The translations under genes were made by a program, and so were the position numbers. Below, piece after piece: positions 1 through 8,298 of a DNA stretch of 64,000 nt (its first letter is position 1; each line of letters starts with the position of its first letter). Source of the DNA: Cellulomonas humilata (GTDB taxonomy: Bacteria; Actinomycetota; Actinomycetes; Actinomycetales; Cellulomonadaceae); the NCBI RefSeq assembly GCF_013359775.1, contig NZ_JABMCI010000066.1:62001-126000 (forward strand). The letters are read 5' to 3'. Below the pieces are notes generated by a model that saw only the letters and a program-made list of their open reading frames with translations, did not search any database and was not told where the DNA came from.

Positions 1-1211
1 TACCGGTGCGCGTTGGCCAGCAGCTGCAGCCACGCCTGGGTGATGCGCTGCGCATCGAGCAGGACGGTCACGTCCGCCCGGGCGGCGACCACCCAGCGCC
101 GGTGGCCCAGCCCGCGAGCCTTGTCGTGCACGTCGTCCGTGAGACGGCCGACGTCCGTCGGTGCGGACTGGACGAAGTCGGGGCGGTCCGCCGTGGCCAG
201 CGTCATCAGGTCGTCGACCAGCCGCTGCATCCGGTCCAGCTCGTCGAGGGCGAGCGCCTGCGTGGCCCGGACGTCGTCGGGGTCGTCGGGGTCCAGCAGC
301 TCGAGGTGGCCGCGGACGATCGTCAGCGGCGTGCGCAGCTCGTGGCCCACGTCGTCCAGGAGCTCGCGCTGGGACCCGAAGGCCCGCTCGAGCCGGTCGA
401 GCATCGCGTTCACCGTGCGGGCGAGGTTGGACAGGTCGTCCTTGCCGGTCACGGTGATGCGTTCGGACAGGTCCGACTCGGTGATCCGGCGGGCGGTGTC
501 CCGCAGCAGCCGGATCGGCCGGAGCAGGCGCCCGACGACGAACCAGGCGACGCAGGCGATGACGGCGAGGGCCGCGAGCCCGACCGCCGAGTACATGACG
601 AACGTGCTGCCCAGGCTGGACCGCTCGGCCGCGCGGTCGAACCCGACGACGAACAGTCCCCGGCCGACCGGGTCCGCGTCGAGTAGCACGGGCACCGCGA
701 TGAGGCGGTACTGCGTCTCCGGGGTGGAGATCGTCCGCGCGACGACCGGTGCGTCGGCGGGGATCGCGGCCAGCGCAGCGACGAGGGCGAGGTCCTGCTC
801 GAGCTGCACGGCCCGGGTCTGCGGCCCGGCCCAGTAGACCGGCAGACCGTTCAGCAGAGCGACCACACCCTCGTTCTTGCCGGGCACGCGGTTGCGGACG
901 CCCTCGTACAGCACAGCCCTCACGGTGGTGAACGGCAGTCCCGTGCTCGGGTCCTTCTTGGCCTGCACGCTGCGGAGCGCGGCGACCGCCCGGGCGAGGG
1001 AGTTGTCGATCCGGGCGTCGGTCGCCCGCGCCTGGAGCGCGAAGGCGGTCCCGCCGGTGATCATCACGGCGAGCGCGGCGAGCATGACGACGGCGGTGAG
1101 CAGGCGCGCCCGGACCGTCAGGTGCGCGAGCGTGCGCTGGTACGCGGGGATCGAGCCCGTCGTCGCGCCGGGGAGGTCGGCACGGCCGCCGGCCCTGGCG
1201 CTGCGTGACAT
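1..1211 (-). CDS. Sensor histidine kinase, 3' end cut off by window edge
   Basis: This is a membrane sensor kinase of a two-component system, expected to autophosphorylate and pass phosphate to a response regulator outside the window. About 403 codons are visible from an ATG at 1211. Residues 35-60 form a first membrane helix, and 61-200 an extracytoplasmic sensor region. A second helix lies near 204-228, followed by a HAMP linker (about 229-280). The H-box GHELRTPL follows with the phospho-acceptor His at about 290. The frame is still open at base 1 within the start of the ATPase domain (N-box region LLANAH), so the catalytic domain is incomplete only because the window ends. It lies 49 nt downstream of the ABC permease and may share its transcript. 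The stimulus cannot be read from the sequence. Confidence 0.9.
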   Translation of the reverse strand, partial: MSRSARAGGRADLPGATTGSIPAYQRTLAHLTVRARLLTAVVMLAALAVMITGGTAFALQARATDARIDNSLARAVAALRSVQAKKDPSTGLPFTTVRAVLYEGVRNRVPGKNEGVVALLNGLPVYWAGPQTRAVQLEQDLALVAALAAIPADAPVVARTISTPETQYRLIAVPVLLDADPVGRGLFVVGFDRAAERSSLGSTFVMYSAVGLAALAVIACVAWFVVGRLLRPIRLLRDTARRITESDLSERITVTGKDDLSNLARTVNAMLDRLERAFGSQRELLDDVGHELRTPLTIVRGHLELLDPDDPDDVRATQALALDELDRMQRLVDDLMTLATADRPDFVQSAPTDVGRLTDDVHDKARGLGHRRWVVAARADVTVLLDAQRITQAWLQLLANAHR

Positions 1212-1260
1212 GGACGCAAGTATGTCCGCCTTGCCCCACCCCGTGCAGTCGCCGTCCGGG

Positions 1261-2097
1261 TCAGCCGTCGTCGCGCCGCTGCCACCGGAAGGTGCGGACC
1301 CCGACCACCAGCGCACCGACCGCCCACACGAGCAGCACCGCGGCCGTCGCCCCGTGCTGCCACGAGCCGCTGACCTCCCACGCCTCGGCGCTGGGCGGCA
1401 GGAACACCGACCGCATGCCCTGCGCCATCCACTTCAGCGGGAACACCGACGCCACCTGCTGCATCCAGGTGGGCAGGTCCTGGAACACGAAGAACACCCC
1501 GGAGATGAACTGCAGGACCAGGACCACCGGGGTGACCACCGCGCTCGCGGACTTCCCGCTGCGGGGGACCGAGGAGAACGCGACCCCGGCCAGCGTCCCG
1601 GCGGCCGTCCCCAGCACGAACACCCACGCGAAGGTGGCCCACGCGGTCGCGGTCGTCGGCAGGGGGACGCCGAAGAGCAGCGCCGCCGCGGCGAGCAGCA
1701 GCGTCGTCTGGACCAGCGAGGTCGCCAGGACCTCGCCGGTCTTGCCCAGGAAGTACGCCGCCGACGGCAGCGGCGTCCCGTGCAGACGCTTGAGACCGCC
1801 GTCGTCGCGCTCGACGGCGATCGAGATGGCGAGCTGCTGGAAGCTCGAGAGCATGACGCCCGTCGCGACCATGCCGGGCAGGAAGTACTGGGCGAACGGG
1901 ATCCCGGGCTCCGGGCCGACCGTCGCGCCGTCCTGGCCGAAGACCGTCGCGAAGATCGCGAGCATGATGATCGGGTACGCGAAGATGAAGACGACCGCGT
2001 CGCGCTCGCGGAAGAACGTGCGCACCTCGTAGCCGGTGCGGGCCAGCCCGAGGCGCAGCACGCCGGGCAGGCGGGTGCGGGTGTCGACGCTGCTCAC
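1261..2097 (-). CDS. ABC-2 type transporter permease
   Basis: This 278-residue integral membrane protein has about six hydrophobic segments (near 32-52, 72-95, 115-140, 148-170, 180-205 and 240-262) and a conserved PLKWMAQGMR stretch before the last helix. Together these are typical of ABC-2 export permeases of the drug/lipid/antibiotic exporter type. It starts at an ATG overlapping the end of the upstream ATPase gene by 4 bp, so the two are translationally coupled and should form one exporter, probably as a homodimeric permease with two ATPase subunits. The substrate cannot be deduced. A histidine kinase lies just downstream, an arrangement often seen with drug or peptide exporters controlled by two-component systems. 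Confidence 0.88.
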   Translation of the reverse strand: MSSVDTRTRLPGVLRLGLARTGYEVRTFFRERDAVVFIFAYPIIMLAIFATVFGQDGATVGPEPGIPFAQYFLPGMVATGVMLSSFQQLAISIAVERDDGGLKRLHGTPLPSAAYFLGKTGEVLATSLVQTTLLLAAAALLFGVPLPTTATAWATFAWVFVLGTAAGTLAGVAFSSVPRSGKSASAVVTPVVLVLQFISGVFFVFQDLPTWMQQVASVFPLKWMAQGMRSVFLPPSAEAWEVSGSWQHGATAAVLLVWAVGALVVGVRTFRWQRRDDG

Positions 2098-2939
2098 GAG
2101 GTGCCTCCGTCGATCAGGCTCAGGTACACGTCCTCCAGGGTGGGACGCAGCACCTCCAGCCCGGGGACCTCGCCGCCGAGCGTGCCGGTCAGCTCGACGA
2201 CCACCTGGGTGGGCGTGTCCGTCCGCACCTCCCGGGGCTGGCCGTCCTGCGTCCAGCGCACGACGGCCTGCCGGGCCGTCCGGCCGCCGAGGCTCGCGGG
2301 CGGTCCCTCGGCGACGACCCGACCGTCACGGACCACCAGCACCCGGTCCGCGAGGCGTTCGGCCTCCTCCAGGTAGTGCGTGGTGAGCAGGATGGTCGTG
2401 CCGCCGTCGGCGAGCGCCTCCACCAGGTCCCAGAACGAGCGGCGGGCCTGCGGGTCGAACCCGGTCGTCGGCTCGTCGAGGAACAGCAGCTCCGGCCGGC
2501 CGACGATGCCCAGGGCCACGTCGAGGCGTCGACGCTGGCCGCCGGACAGCTGCCGGGCGCGGGTGGTGACCTTCTCCCGCAGCCCCACGGAGTCGATCAC
2601 CTCGTCGGGGTCGCGGGGATCCGGGAAGAACCGCGCGAAGTGGTGCACCAGCTCCCCGACGGTCGCCTCGGCGAGGTCGTTGTTGGTCTGGAGCACGATG
2701 CCGAGGCGCGAGCGCCAGGCCCGGTCGCCGGACTGCGGGTCCTGCCCGAGCACCCGGACGTCGCCGGCATCCCGCGACCGGTACCCCTCGAGGATCTCGA
2801 CGGTCGTCGTCTTCCCGGCGCCGTTGGGCCCGAGGATCGCGACCACCTCGCCGTGCGCGACGTGCAGGTCGAGCCCGTCGACCGCGTGCTTCTCGCCGTA
2901 GGACTTCCGGAGCCCGGCGACCTCGACGGCGTTCGGCAC
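2094..2939 (-). CDS. ABC transporter ATP-binding protein
   Basis: This is the ATPase subunit of the ABC-2 exporter encoded by the next gene. It has 281 residues with Walker A GPNGAGKTT at 37-45, signature LSGGQ at 131-135, Walker B LLFLDEP near 151-157, and a His switch in TTHYLEEA. The Q-loop is in IVLQTNND. The length and the C-terminal region after the ATPase core (about 215-281) match the DrrA/CcmA-like subfamily, which pairs with six-helix ABC-2 permeases. The start is a GTG at 2939, only 6 nt after the stop of the aminotransferase gene, so the three genes are probably one operon. Confidence 0.92.
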   Translation of the reverse strand: MPNAVEVAGLRKSYGEKHAVDGLDLHVAHGEVVAILGPNGAGKTTTVEILEGYRSRDAGDVRVLGQDPQSGDRAWRSRLGIVLQTNNDLAEATVGELVHHFARFFPDPRDPDEVIDSVGLREKVTTRARQLSGGQRRRLDVALGIVGRPELLFLDEPTTGFDPQARRSFWDLVEALADGGTTILLTTHYLEEAERLADRVLVVRDGRVVAEGPPASLGGRTARQAVVRWTQDGQPREVRTDTPTQVVVELTGTLGGEVPGLEVLRPTLEDVYLSLIDGGTS

Positions 2940-2945
2940 GGCCGG

Positions 2946-4166
2946 CTACTCGGCCTCGGCCAGCAGCGCCTGGATGCGCGTGACGCCCTCGACGAGGTCG
3001 TCGTCGCCCAGCGCGTAGGACAGGCGCAGGTAGCCGCTCGGGCCGAACGCCTCGCCCGGGACCACCGCGACCTCGGCCTGCTCGAGGATCAGCGTGGCCA
3101 GCTCGGCCGACGTGCTCGGGGTGACGCCCCGGATCGTCCTGCCGAGCACCCCCTCGACCGACGGGTACACGTAGAACGCGCCCTCGGGGGTCGGCACCTG
3201 CACGCCGTCGATCTGCGACAGCATGTCGACGATCGTGCGGCGCCGACGGTCGAACGCGGTGCGCATCGCCTCGACCGCCGTGAGGTCCCCGCTCAGGGCG
3301 GTGATGGCGGCGCGCTGGGAGATGTTCGCGACGTTGGACGTCAGGTGCGACTGGAGGTTGGTGGCGGCCGTGATGACGTCCGCGGGCCCGATCATCCAGC
3401 CGACGCGCCACCCGGTCATCGCGTAGGTCTTGGCGACGCCGTTCAGCACGATCGTCGTGTCCGCGAGCTCCGGCACCACGCGCACGATGGGCGTGAAGAC
3501 GGCGTGGTCGTACGTCAGGTGCTCGTAGATCTCGTCGGTGATCACCCACACGCCGTGCTCGAGGGCCCACCGCCCGATCGCGGCGGTCTGCTCCGGGGAG
3601 TAGACCGCGCCGGTCGGGTTGGACGGGGAGTTGAACAGGAGCACCTTGGTCTTGGGGGTGCGGGCCGCCTCGAGCTGCTCGACGGTCACCAGGTAGCCCT
3701 GGTCCGCCCCGGCGAACACCTCGACCGGCACGCCCCCCGCCAGGCGGACGGCCTCCGGGTACGTGGTCCAGTACGGCGCGGGCAGGATGACCTCGTCGCC
3801 CGGGTCCACGATGGCCGCGAACGACTGGTACACCGCCTGCTTGCCCCCGTTCGTGACCAGCACGCTCGACGGCTTCACCTCGTAGCCGGAGTCGCGCAGC
3901 GTCTTGGTGGCGATCGCCTCGCGCAGCGCGGGCAGGCCGGCGGCGGGCGTGTAGCGGTGGTTGGCCGGGTCCTTCGCGGCGGCGATCGCGGCGTCGACGA
4001 TGTACGCGGGCGTCGGGAAGTCCGGCTCCCCGGCGCCGAAGCCGATCACCGGACGCCCGGCGGCCTTGAGCGCCTTGGCCTTGGCGTCGACCGCGAGCGT
4101 CGCGGACTCGGCGATGGCGGCCAGCCGTGCGGACACGCGGGGACGGGGGGAGGTCTGCTCGCTCAC
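2946..4166 (-). CDS. Pyridoxal-phosphate aminotransferase, aspartate/prephenate type
   Basis: A class I/II fold-type I aminotransferase of about 406 residues, expected to move amino groups between aspartate (or prephenate/arogenate) and 2-oxoglutarate in the cytoplasm. Visible features are the substrate-loop [10 protein letters not shown] near 44-53, NSPSNPTG (179-186), the cofactor-binding Asp in TDEIYEHL (D211), the Schiff-base Lys in [11 protein letters not shown] (K246) and the Arg in GWRVGW. Two starts are possible: the GTG at 4166 used here, or an ATG at 4175 adding three residues. Neither has a Shine-Dalgarno. An extended -10-like TGCCACTAT lies 7 nt before the GTG, which fits a leaderless transcript. 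The gene heads a minus-strand run with the ABC exporter genes, divergent from tRNA-Trp/secE. Confidence 0.9.
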   Translation of the reverse strand: MSEQTSPRPRVSARLAAIAESATLAVDAKAKALKAAGRPVIGFGAGEPDFPTPAYIVDAAIAAAKDPANHRYTPAAGLPALREAIATKTLRDSGYEVKPSSVLVTNGGKQAVYQSFAAIVDPGDEVILPAPYWTTYPEAVRLAGGVPVEVFAGADQGYLVTVEQLEAARTPKTKVLLFNSPSNPTGAVYSPEQTAAIGRWALEHGVWVITDEIYEHLTYDHAVFTPIVRVVPELADTTIVLNGVAKTYAMTGWRVGWMIGPADVITAATNLQSHLTSNVANISQRAAITALSGDLTAVEAMRTAFDRRRRTIVDMLSQIDGVQVPTPEGAFYVYPSVEGVLGRTIRGVTPSTSAELATLILEQAEVAVVPGEAFGPSGYLRLSYALGDDDLVEGVTRIQALLAEAE

Positions 4167-4262
4167 GGGGCCCATAGTGGCAGAGGTCACGCGCGCTCGT
4201 GCCCGCCATTTCTGTCCGTCGGTTCGGCCGTCGGTTCGGTCCGTCGGTGCCCTTCGGGACGG

Positions 4263-4292
4263 TTCGACCCACGAGCGCTCGTCGCGTACAGT
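4263..4292 (+). promoter_or_regulatory. Candidate promoter for tRNA-Trp/secE/nusG
   Basis: TTCGAC (4263-4268) and TACAGT (4287-4292) are separated by 18 nt, a sigma70-like arrangement pointing toward the tRNA. Transcription would start about 130 nt before the tRNA, leaving a leader to be removed by RNase P. A nearby TTGACG at 4306 has no matching -10. Inferred from motif only. Confidence 0.4.
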
Positions 4293-4431
4293 GGACCCCC
4301 GGCGGTTGACGTCCGCCATGATGAGCCGTGCCCCGGAGGATTCCGGGAGCCCGCGCGGACCCCCCTGCGGGTGGTGTCCGTCGGTGCGCGCCTGCGGGTG
4401 TGCGGATCGTCGTGGAGGCCCAGGCCGCCGT

Positions 4432-4504
4432 AGGGCAGTGGCGCAATTGGTAGCGCAGCGGTCTCCAAAACCGCAGGTTGCAGGTTCGAGCCCTGTCTGC
4501 CCTG
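4432..4504 (+). tRNA. trpT: tRNA-Trp (anticodon CCA)
   Basis: A full cloverleaf can be drawn. The acceptor stem AGGGCAG (4432-4438) pairs with CTGCCCT (4497-4503), followed by a G discriminator. The D arm is GCGC/GCGC. The anticodon stem GCGGT/ACCGC encloses loop CTCCAAA with anticodon CCA, and the T arm GCAGG/CCTGT encloses TTCGAGC. CCA is not encoded at the 3' end. tRNA-Trp directly before secE-nusG is the usual actinobacterial arrangement. Confidence 0.97.
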
Positions 4505-4654
4505 CGCACGCGTCTCTCCGTCCGGGTCCGCCCGGACGGAGAGGTGGCGAGCAGGACCGCCGGTCGGTCCGGCGCGATGCGTCGGCCGCTCGGGCTGCTG
4601 GGATCCGCACGGAGCCCGGCATCACGAACCACCACGAGAACGTAGGGGCCTGAC

Positions 4655-4948
4655 GTGAGCGAAACAGCACCGGCTGCGGCGTCCGACGCCGAGGGTTCGG
4701 CGGCGCGCCCGTCGGCTCCCAAGGCCGCCGGCAAGGGCTCGTCGCAGTCTCGTGGCGGCCTGTTCGCCCGCATCGCACTCTTCGTCCGCCAGGTCGTCGC
4801 GGAGCTGAAGAAGGTCGTCCGGCCCACGCGGTCGGAGCTGATCACGTACACGAGCGTCGTGCTGGTGTTCGTCGCGGTGGTCATGGCCTTCGTCACCGTG
4901 GTCGACCTGGGCATCGGCAAGCTCACGTTCTGGGTCTTCGGAGGCTGA
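4655..4948 (+). CDS. secE: Preprotein translocase subunit SecE
   Basis: SecE is the small clamp subunit of the SecYEG protein-export channel in the cytoplasmic membrane. The 97-residue product has an Ala/Ser/Pro-rich N-terminal tail (1-32), an amphipathic helix (about 36-56) with the conserved [20 protein letters not shown] stretch, and one membrane helix at about 65-86. This single-helix form is the normal length for Gram-positive SecE. The start is a GTG preceded by AGGGGCC. It lies between tRNA-Trp and nusG, its conserved neighbour; the partner secY is encoded at 40.6 kb in this window. Confidence 0.96.
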   Translation: MSETAPAAASDAEGSAARPSAPKAAGKGSSQSRGGLFARIALFVRQVVAELKKVVRPTRSELITYTSVVLVFVAVVMAFVTVVDLGIGKLTFWVFGG

Positions 4949-5055
4949 CAGCCCCTCGGGGCCAGCCCCGACAGTCAGGCAGTCGCCCCACCCGGGTGGA
5001 GCACTCATCGCCCCGGTCCGCCGGGGCGCACACGCAGGAGAAAGCAGGTTCGCAC

Positions 5056-5883
5056 GTGTCGCAGGAGTCGCAGGAGCCCACCACGGGCGCCGAGGCGGAG
5101 CTCGAGGACGCCATCGCGTCGGTCGAGGCCGTCGAGTCGTCGGCTGTCGAGGACGCCTCCACCGAGGATGTCAGCGCCGACGCCACCGAGAGCGACGAGC
5201 CGGCTGACGAAGGCGCCGAGCCTGCCGCCGACGAGGACGCGGAGGAGGTCGAGGCCGACGCCGACGACGAGCCCGACGTCGAGGAGGACCCGGTCGCCGC
5301 GTTCAAGGCGCAGCTCCGGAGCCAGCTGGGTGACTGGTACGTCATCCACTCCTACGCCGGCTACGAGAACCGCGTGAAGGCGAACCTCGAGAACCGTCGC
5401 CAGAGCCTCAACATGGAGGACTTCATCTACGCGGTGGAGGTTCCCATGGAGGAGGTCGTGGAGATCAAGAACGCGCAGCGCAAGGTCGTCAAGCGCGTCC
5501 GGATCCCCGGCTACGTCCTCGTCCGCATGGACCTCACCGACGAGTCGTGGGGCGCCGTCCGGCACACGCCGGGTGTCACGGGCTTCGTCGGCCACACGCA
5601 CCAGCCCGTCCCGCTGACGCTGGACGAGGTCTTCTCGATGCTCGCGCCGTCGCTGGAGCCCAAGCAGTCGACCACCGCTGCCGGCGCCGCCAAGGCCGCT
5701 TCCCAGATCAAGGTCGACTTCACCGTCGGCGAGTCGGTCACCGTCACGGACGGCCCCTTCGACACGCTGCCGGCCACGATCTCCGAGATCAACGCCGAGA
5801 GCCAGAAGCTCAAGGTGCTCGTCTCCATCTTCGGCCGGGAGACCCCGGTCGAGCTGTCCTTCAGCCAGGTCGCCAAGATCTGA
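5056..5883 (+). CDS. nusG: Transcription termination/antitermination factor NusG
   Basis: NusG binds RNA polymerase and couples elongation to pausing, Rho and the ribosome. From the GTG at 5056 the product is 275 residues; an in-frame GTG at 4996 would add 20 residues but lies in less conserved sequence. Residues 11-80 are a strongly acidic Glu/Asp/Ala tail. The NGN domain begins near 93 with [15 protein letters not shown], and a C-terminal KOW domain (about 220-275) contains [13 protein letters not shown]. The acidic N-terminal extension makes the protein about 90 residues longer than E. coli NusG, a known actinobacterial trait. It is followed by rplK. Confidence 0.95.
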   Translation: MSQESQEPTTGAEAELEDAIASVEAVESSAVEDASTEDVSADATESDEPADEGAEPAADEDAEEVEADADDEPDVEEDPVAAFKAQLRSQLGDWYVIHSYAGYENRVKANLENRRQSLNMEDFIYAVEVPMEEVVEIKNAQRKVVKRVRIPGYVLVRMDLTDESWGAVRHTPGVTGFVGHTHQPVPLTLDEVFSMLAPSLEPKQSTTAAGAAKAASQIKVDFTVGESVTVTDGPFDTLPATISEINAESQKLKVLVSIFGRETPVELSFSQVAKI

Positions 5884-5890
5884 CCGAATG

Positions 5891-5907
5891 CCCTGGCAGT
5901 GCCAGGG
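5891..5907 (+). other. Short hairpin between nusG and rplK
   Basis: CCCTGGC (5891-5897) pairs perfectly with GCCAGGG (5901-5907) across a 3-nt loop, 8 nt after the nusG stop. There is no T-tract, so it is more likely a processing or attenuation element than a terminator. Confidence 0.4.
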
Positions 5908-5962
5908 TCTGCAACCGGGTCATCGCCCACGGCGTCGGCCCACGACACGAACGGAAGCAGCT

Positions 5963-6394
5963 ATGCCCCCGAAGAAGAAGGTCACCGGCCTGATCAAGCT
6001 CCAGATCAAGGCCGGCGCAGCCACCCCCGCGCCGCCGATCGGTCCGGCGCTGGGTCAGCACGGCGTCAACATCATGGAGTTCTGCAAGGCGTACAACGCG
6101 GCCACCGAGGCGCAGCGCGGCAACGTCATCCCCGTGGAGATCACGGTGTACGAGGACCGCTCGTTCACCTTCATCACGAAGACGCCGCCGGCCGCCGAGC
6201 TGATCAAGAAGGCCGCCGGTGTGGCCAAGGGGTCCCCGACCCCGCACACCGTCAAGGTCGCCAGCCTCACCCGGGCCCAGGTCACCGAGATCGCGAGCAC
6301 CAAGCTCGAGGACCTCAACGCGAACGACCTGGCCGCGGCCGAGAAGATCATCGCGGGCACCGCCCGTTCGATGGGCATCACCGTCCAGGGCTGA
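5963..6394 (+). CDS. rplK: 50S ribosomal protein L11
   Basis: L11 binds the GTPase-associated region of 23S rRNA and takes part in factor binding and the stringent response. The 143-residue length is exactly typical. The ATG at 5963 ([10 protein letters not shown]) is preceded by CGGAAG at a good distance. The N-terminal domain has the proline-rich [19 protein letters not shown] (residues 18-36), and the C-terminal rRNA-binding domain ends in the conserved TARSMGI. It lies in the normal nusG-rplK-rplA order. Confidence 0.98.
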   Translation: MPPKKKVTGLIKLQIKAGAATPAPPIGPALGQHGVNIMEFCKAYNAATEAQRGNVIPVEITVYEDRSFTFITKTPPAAELIKKAAGVAKGSPTPHTVKVASLTRAQVTEIASTKLEDLNANDLAAAEKIIAGTARSMGITVQG

Positions 6395-6477
6395 ACCCAG
6401 CCCAGCTCTACCCGGAAATGTGGCAGGGCCATGTGCGGCCCGCAGACCACGACTGCTGATCAAGGAGAACCAAGCAG

Positions 6478-7194
6478 ATGGCTAAGCACAGCAAGGCGTA
6501 CCGCGCCGCGGTCGAGAAGATCGAGGAGGGCCACCTCTACAGCCCCCTCGAGGCTGTCCGGCTCGCGCAGACGACGTCCACCACCAAGTACGACTCGACC
6601 GTCGAGGTGGCCTTCCGCCTCGGTGTCGACCCGCGCAAGGCGGACCAGATGGTCCGTGGCACGGTCAACCTGCCCCACGGCACCGGCAAGACGGCCCGCG
6701 TCATCGTGTTCGCCACCGGCGAGCGCGCTGAGCAGGCCCGTGCCGCGGGTGCCGACGAGGTCGGTGGCGACGAGCTCATCGACAAGGTCGCGGCCGGCTG
6801 GACCGACTTCGACTCCGCCGTCGCGACGCCCGACCTCATGGGCAAGGTCGGTCGACTGGGCAAGGTCCTGGGCCCGCGTGGTCTCATGCCGAACCCGAAG
6901 ACCGGCACCGTGACGATGGACGTGGCCAAGGCCGTGTCCGACATCAAGGGCGGGAAGATCGAGTTCCGCGTGGACCGTCACGCGAACCTGCACTTCATCA
7001 TCGGCAAGGTGTCGTTCTCCGACACCGCGCTCGTGGAGAACTACGCCGCGGCGCTCGACGAGATCCTGCGGCTGAAGCCGTCGGCCTCGAAGGGCCGCTA
7101 CATCGCCAAGGCGACGGTCTCGACGACGAACGGCCCCGGCATCCTCGTCGACCAGAACAAGACGCGGAACCTGCTCGAGGACGACGCCGCCTGA
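6478..7194 (+). CDS. rplA: 50S ribosomal protein L1
   Basis: L1 forms the mobile L1 stalk near the ribosomal E site and in many bacteria represses its own rplKA mRNA. The 238-residue product starts at an ATG preceded by AAGGAGAACC and contains the conserved [15 protein letters not shown] block and the SKGRYI region near the end. It is the last gene of the secE-rplA run: a strong hairpin follows within 20 nt, and the next downstream gene is on the opposite strand. Confidence 0.98.
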   Translation: MAKHSKAYRAAVEKIEEGHLYSPLEAVRLAQTTSTTKYDSTVEVAFRLGVDPRKADQMVRGTVNLPHGTGKTARVIVFATGERAEQARAAGADEVGGDELIDKVAAGWTDFDSAVATPDLMGKVGRLGKVLGPRGLMPNPKTGTVTMDVAKAVSDIKGGKIEFRVDRHANLHFIIGKVSFSDTALVENYAAALDEILRLKPSASKGRYIAKATVSTTNGPGILVDQNKTRNLLEDDAA

Positions 7195-7210
7195 CGTCTG
7201 GCAGCACGCA

Positions 7211-7251
7211 CGACGAAGGCCCGGTCCCCCCTGCGGACCGGGCCTTCGTCG
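7211..7251. terminator. Bidirectional terminator between rplA and the accessory island
   Basis: A perfect stem pairs 7211-7227 with 7235-7251 (17 bp, GC-rich core GGCCCGGTCC) around a 7-nt loop, with a short T-containing tail TTCTT. Because the flanking genes converge, the hairpin can stop rplA transcription and the minus-strand operon ending at 7268. Confidence 0.85.
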
Positions 7252-7267
7252 TTCTTGACGGCCGGGG

Positions 7268-8254
7268 TCAGCGCATGCGCCGCGCCGCCCCCGGTCGGGC
7301 TGCCCCGACCAGCTCCAGCGGTCGGGTCCACAGGCCCGAGAGCCAGCTGAGCTCGTCGTCGGTGGGCTCCTGCGCGACGGCGAGCTGTGCGCTCCACTCG
7401 ATCGCGGTGCTCACAGTCCGCGCGACGGCCAGCGCGCGGGTCGGTGTCGCGTCGCCGCCGAGGCTGCGGTACTCCGCGAGGAACGTCGCCACCGGGTCCA
7501 GCGCCCAGCCCGGGTCGAGGACCGGACCGAGCGCGATGGCGACCCAGTCGAGCGCGGTGGCCACGTCCCACCGCGGGTCACCGCAGCCGGCACCGTGCTC
7601 GCGGCCCACGACCGTGCCGTCCGGCTGCACGGCGCCCCCCAGCAGGACCGCGCGCACGGAGCCGTTCACCCGGGTCACCGCGACGTCGTCGCCGGTGGGC
7701 TCGCCGTGGATCCACTGCGCGGTCGTCCACGTGGAGCGGGCGTCCGCGAGGGCACGCGCGATCGCGGGATGGGCCCGCACCGCCCACACCGGCCCCGCCT
7801 GCGCCGGCAGCGTGTCGAGCCAGTCCGGCAGGGCCCCGTCGAGCACCCAGGGCACGTCGGCGGTCGGGGTGAGGGACGTCAGCGGCGTCCGGTGCAGGCG
7901 CACCAAGGACGCCGCCCACGCGGACAGCAGTGTGGTCAGCCCCGCGCGCAGGACGGGCGTCGGCCCGTGGAGGTGGAGACGCCCGACGAGGTCCTCCAGC
8001 TCCCGCACCAGTGGTCGTGCATCCGGCTCGAGCGCCGGCGCGGACCCCTGACCGCGCTGGTGTCGGGCCGGATGCACGGGACCGGGTGCGGGTGGGGCCG
8101 CGGGATCCGCGACCAGCGCGACGACCTCCGGCGAGGGGCCGGCCGCCGTGTGGCGACCGACCCGCGGGCGCAGCGCGACGACGCGTGCCGACGGGCTCCG
8201 GTCGACCGCGGTGCGGTCCCGGCCGGTGGCCGTGCTCTCGACATCGACGGACAT
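7268..8254 (-). CDS. Degenerate APH-fold (aminoglycoside phosphotransferase-like) protein
   Basis: This 328-residue cytoplasmic protein has no signal peptide. Its C-terminal half resembles the APH/choline kinase fold: WIHGEPTGDDVAV (181-193) sits where active kinases have HGDLHPGNVLV, and GDPRWDVATALDWV (225-238) matches the conserved GDPxxDLA helix. The catalytic Asp is replaced by Glu (E185) and the metal-binding Asn by Asp (D190). The DFG-equivalent is missing (VLLGGA where V-I-D-W is expected), and no Gly-rich loop is visible in the N-terminal half, which has a Pro/Ala-rich stretch at 45-75. It is therefore probably a pseudo-enzyme or binding protein. It follows the repeat protease by 44 nt on the same strand (ATG at 8254, AGGA upstream) and is likely co-expressed with it. 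The family assignment is moderate. Confidence 0.6.
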   Translation of the reverse strand: MSVDVESTATGRDRTAVDRSPSARVVALRPRVGRHTAAGPSPEVVALVADPAAPPAPGPVHPARHQRGQGSAPALEPDARPLVRELEDLVGRLHLHGPTPVLRAGLTTLLSAWAASLVRLHRTPLTSLTPTADVPWVLDGALPDWLDTLPAQAGPVWAVRAHPAIARALADARSTWTTAQWIHGEPTGDDVAVTRVNGSVRAVLLGGAVQPDGTVVGREHGAGCGDPRWDVATALDWVAIALGPVLDPGWALDPVATFLAEYRSLGGDATPTRALAVARTVSTAIEWSAQLAVAQEPTDDELSWLSGLWTRPLELVGAARPGAARRMR

Positions 8255-8298
8255 CGCGCTGTCCTACCTCTCTGCTGGTGGGTGTCGGGTGGGTCCGG

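Noticed and set aside
4306-4311. TTGACG as a -35 element before tRNA-Trp
   Set aside because: No -10-like hexamer is found 16-19 nt downstream.
2326-4926. An 866-codon minus-strand frame across the tRNA-Trp region
   Set aside because: It runs through the tRNA and secE in antisense and shows no domain; the real genes on this strand end at 4166.
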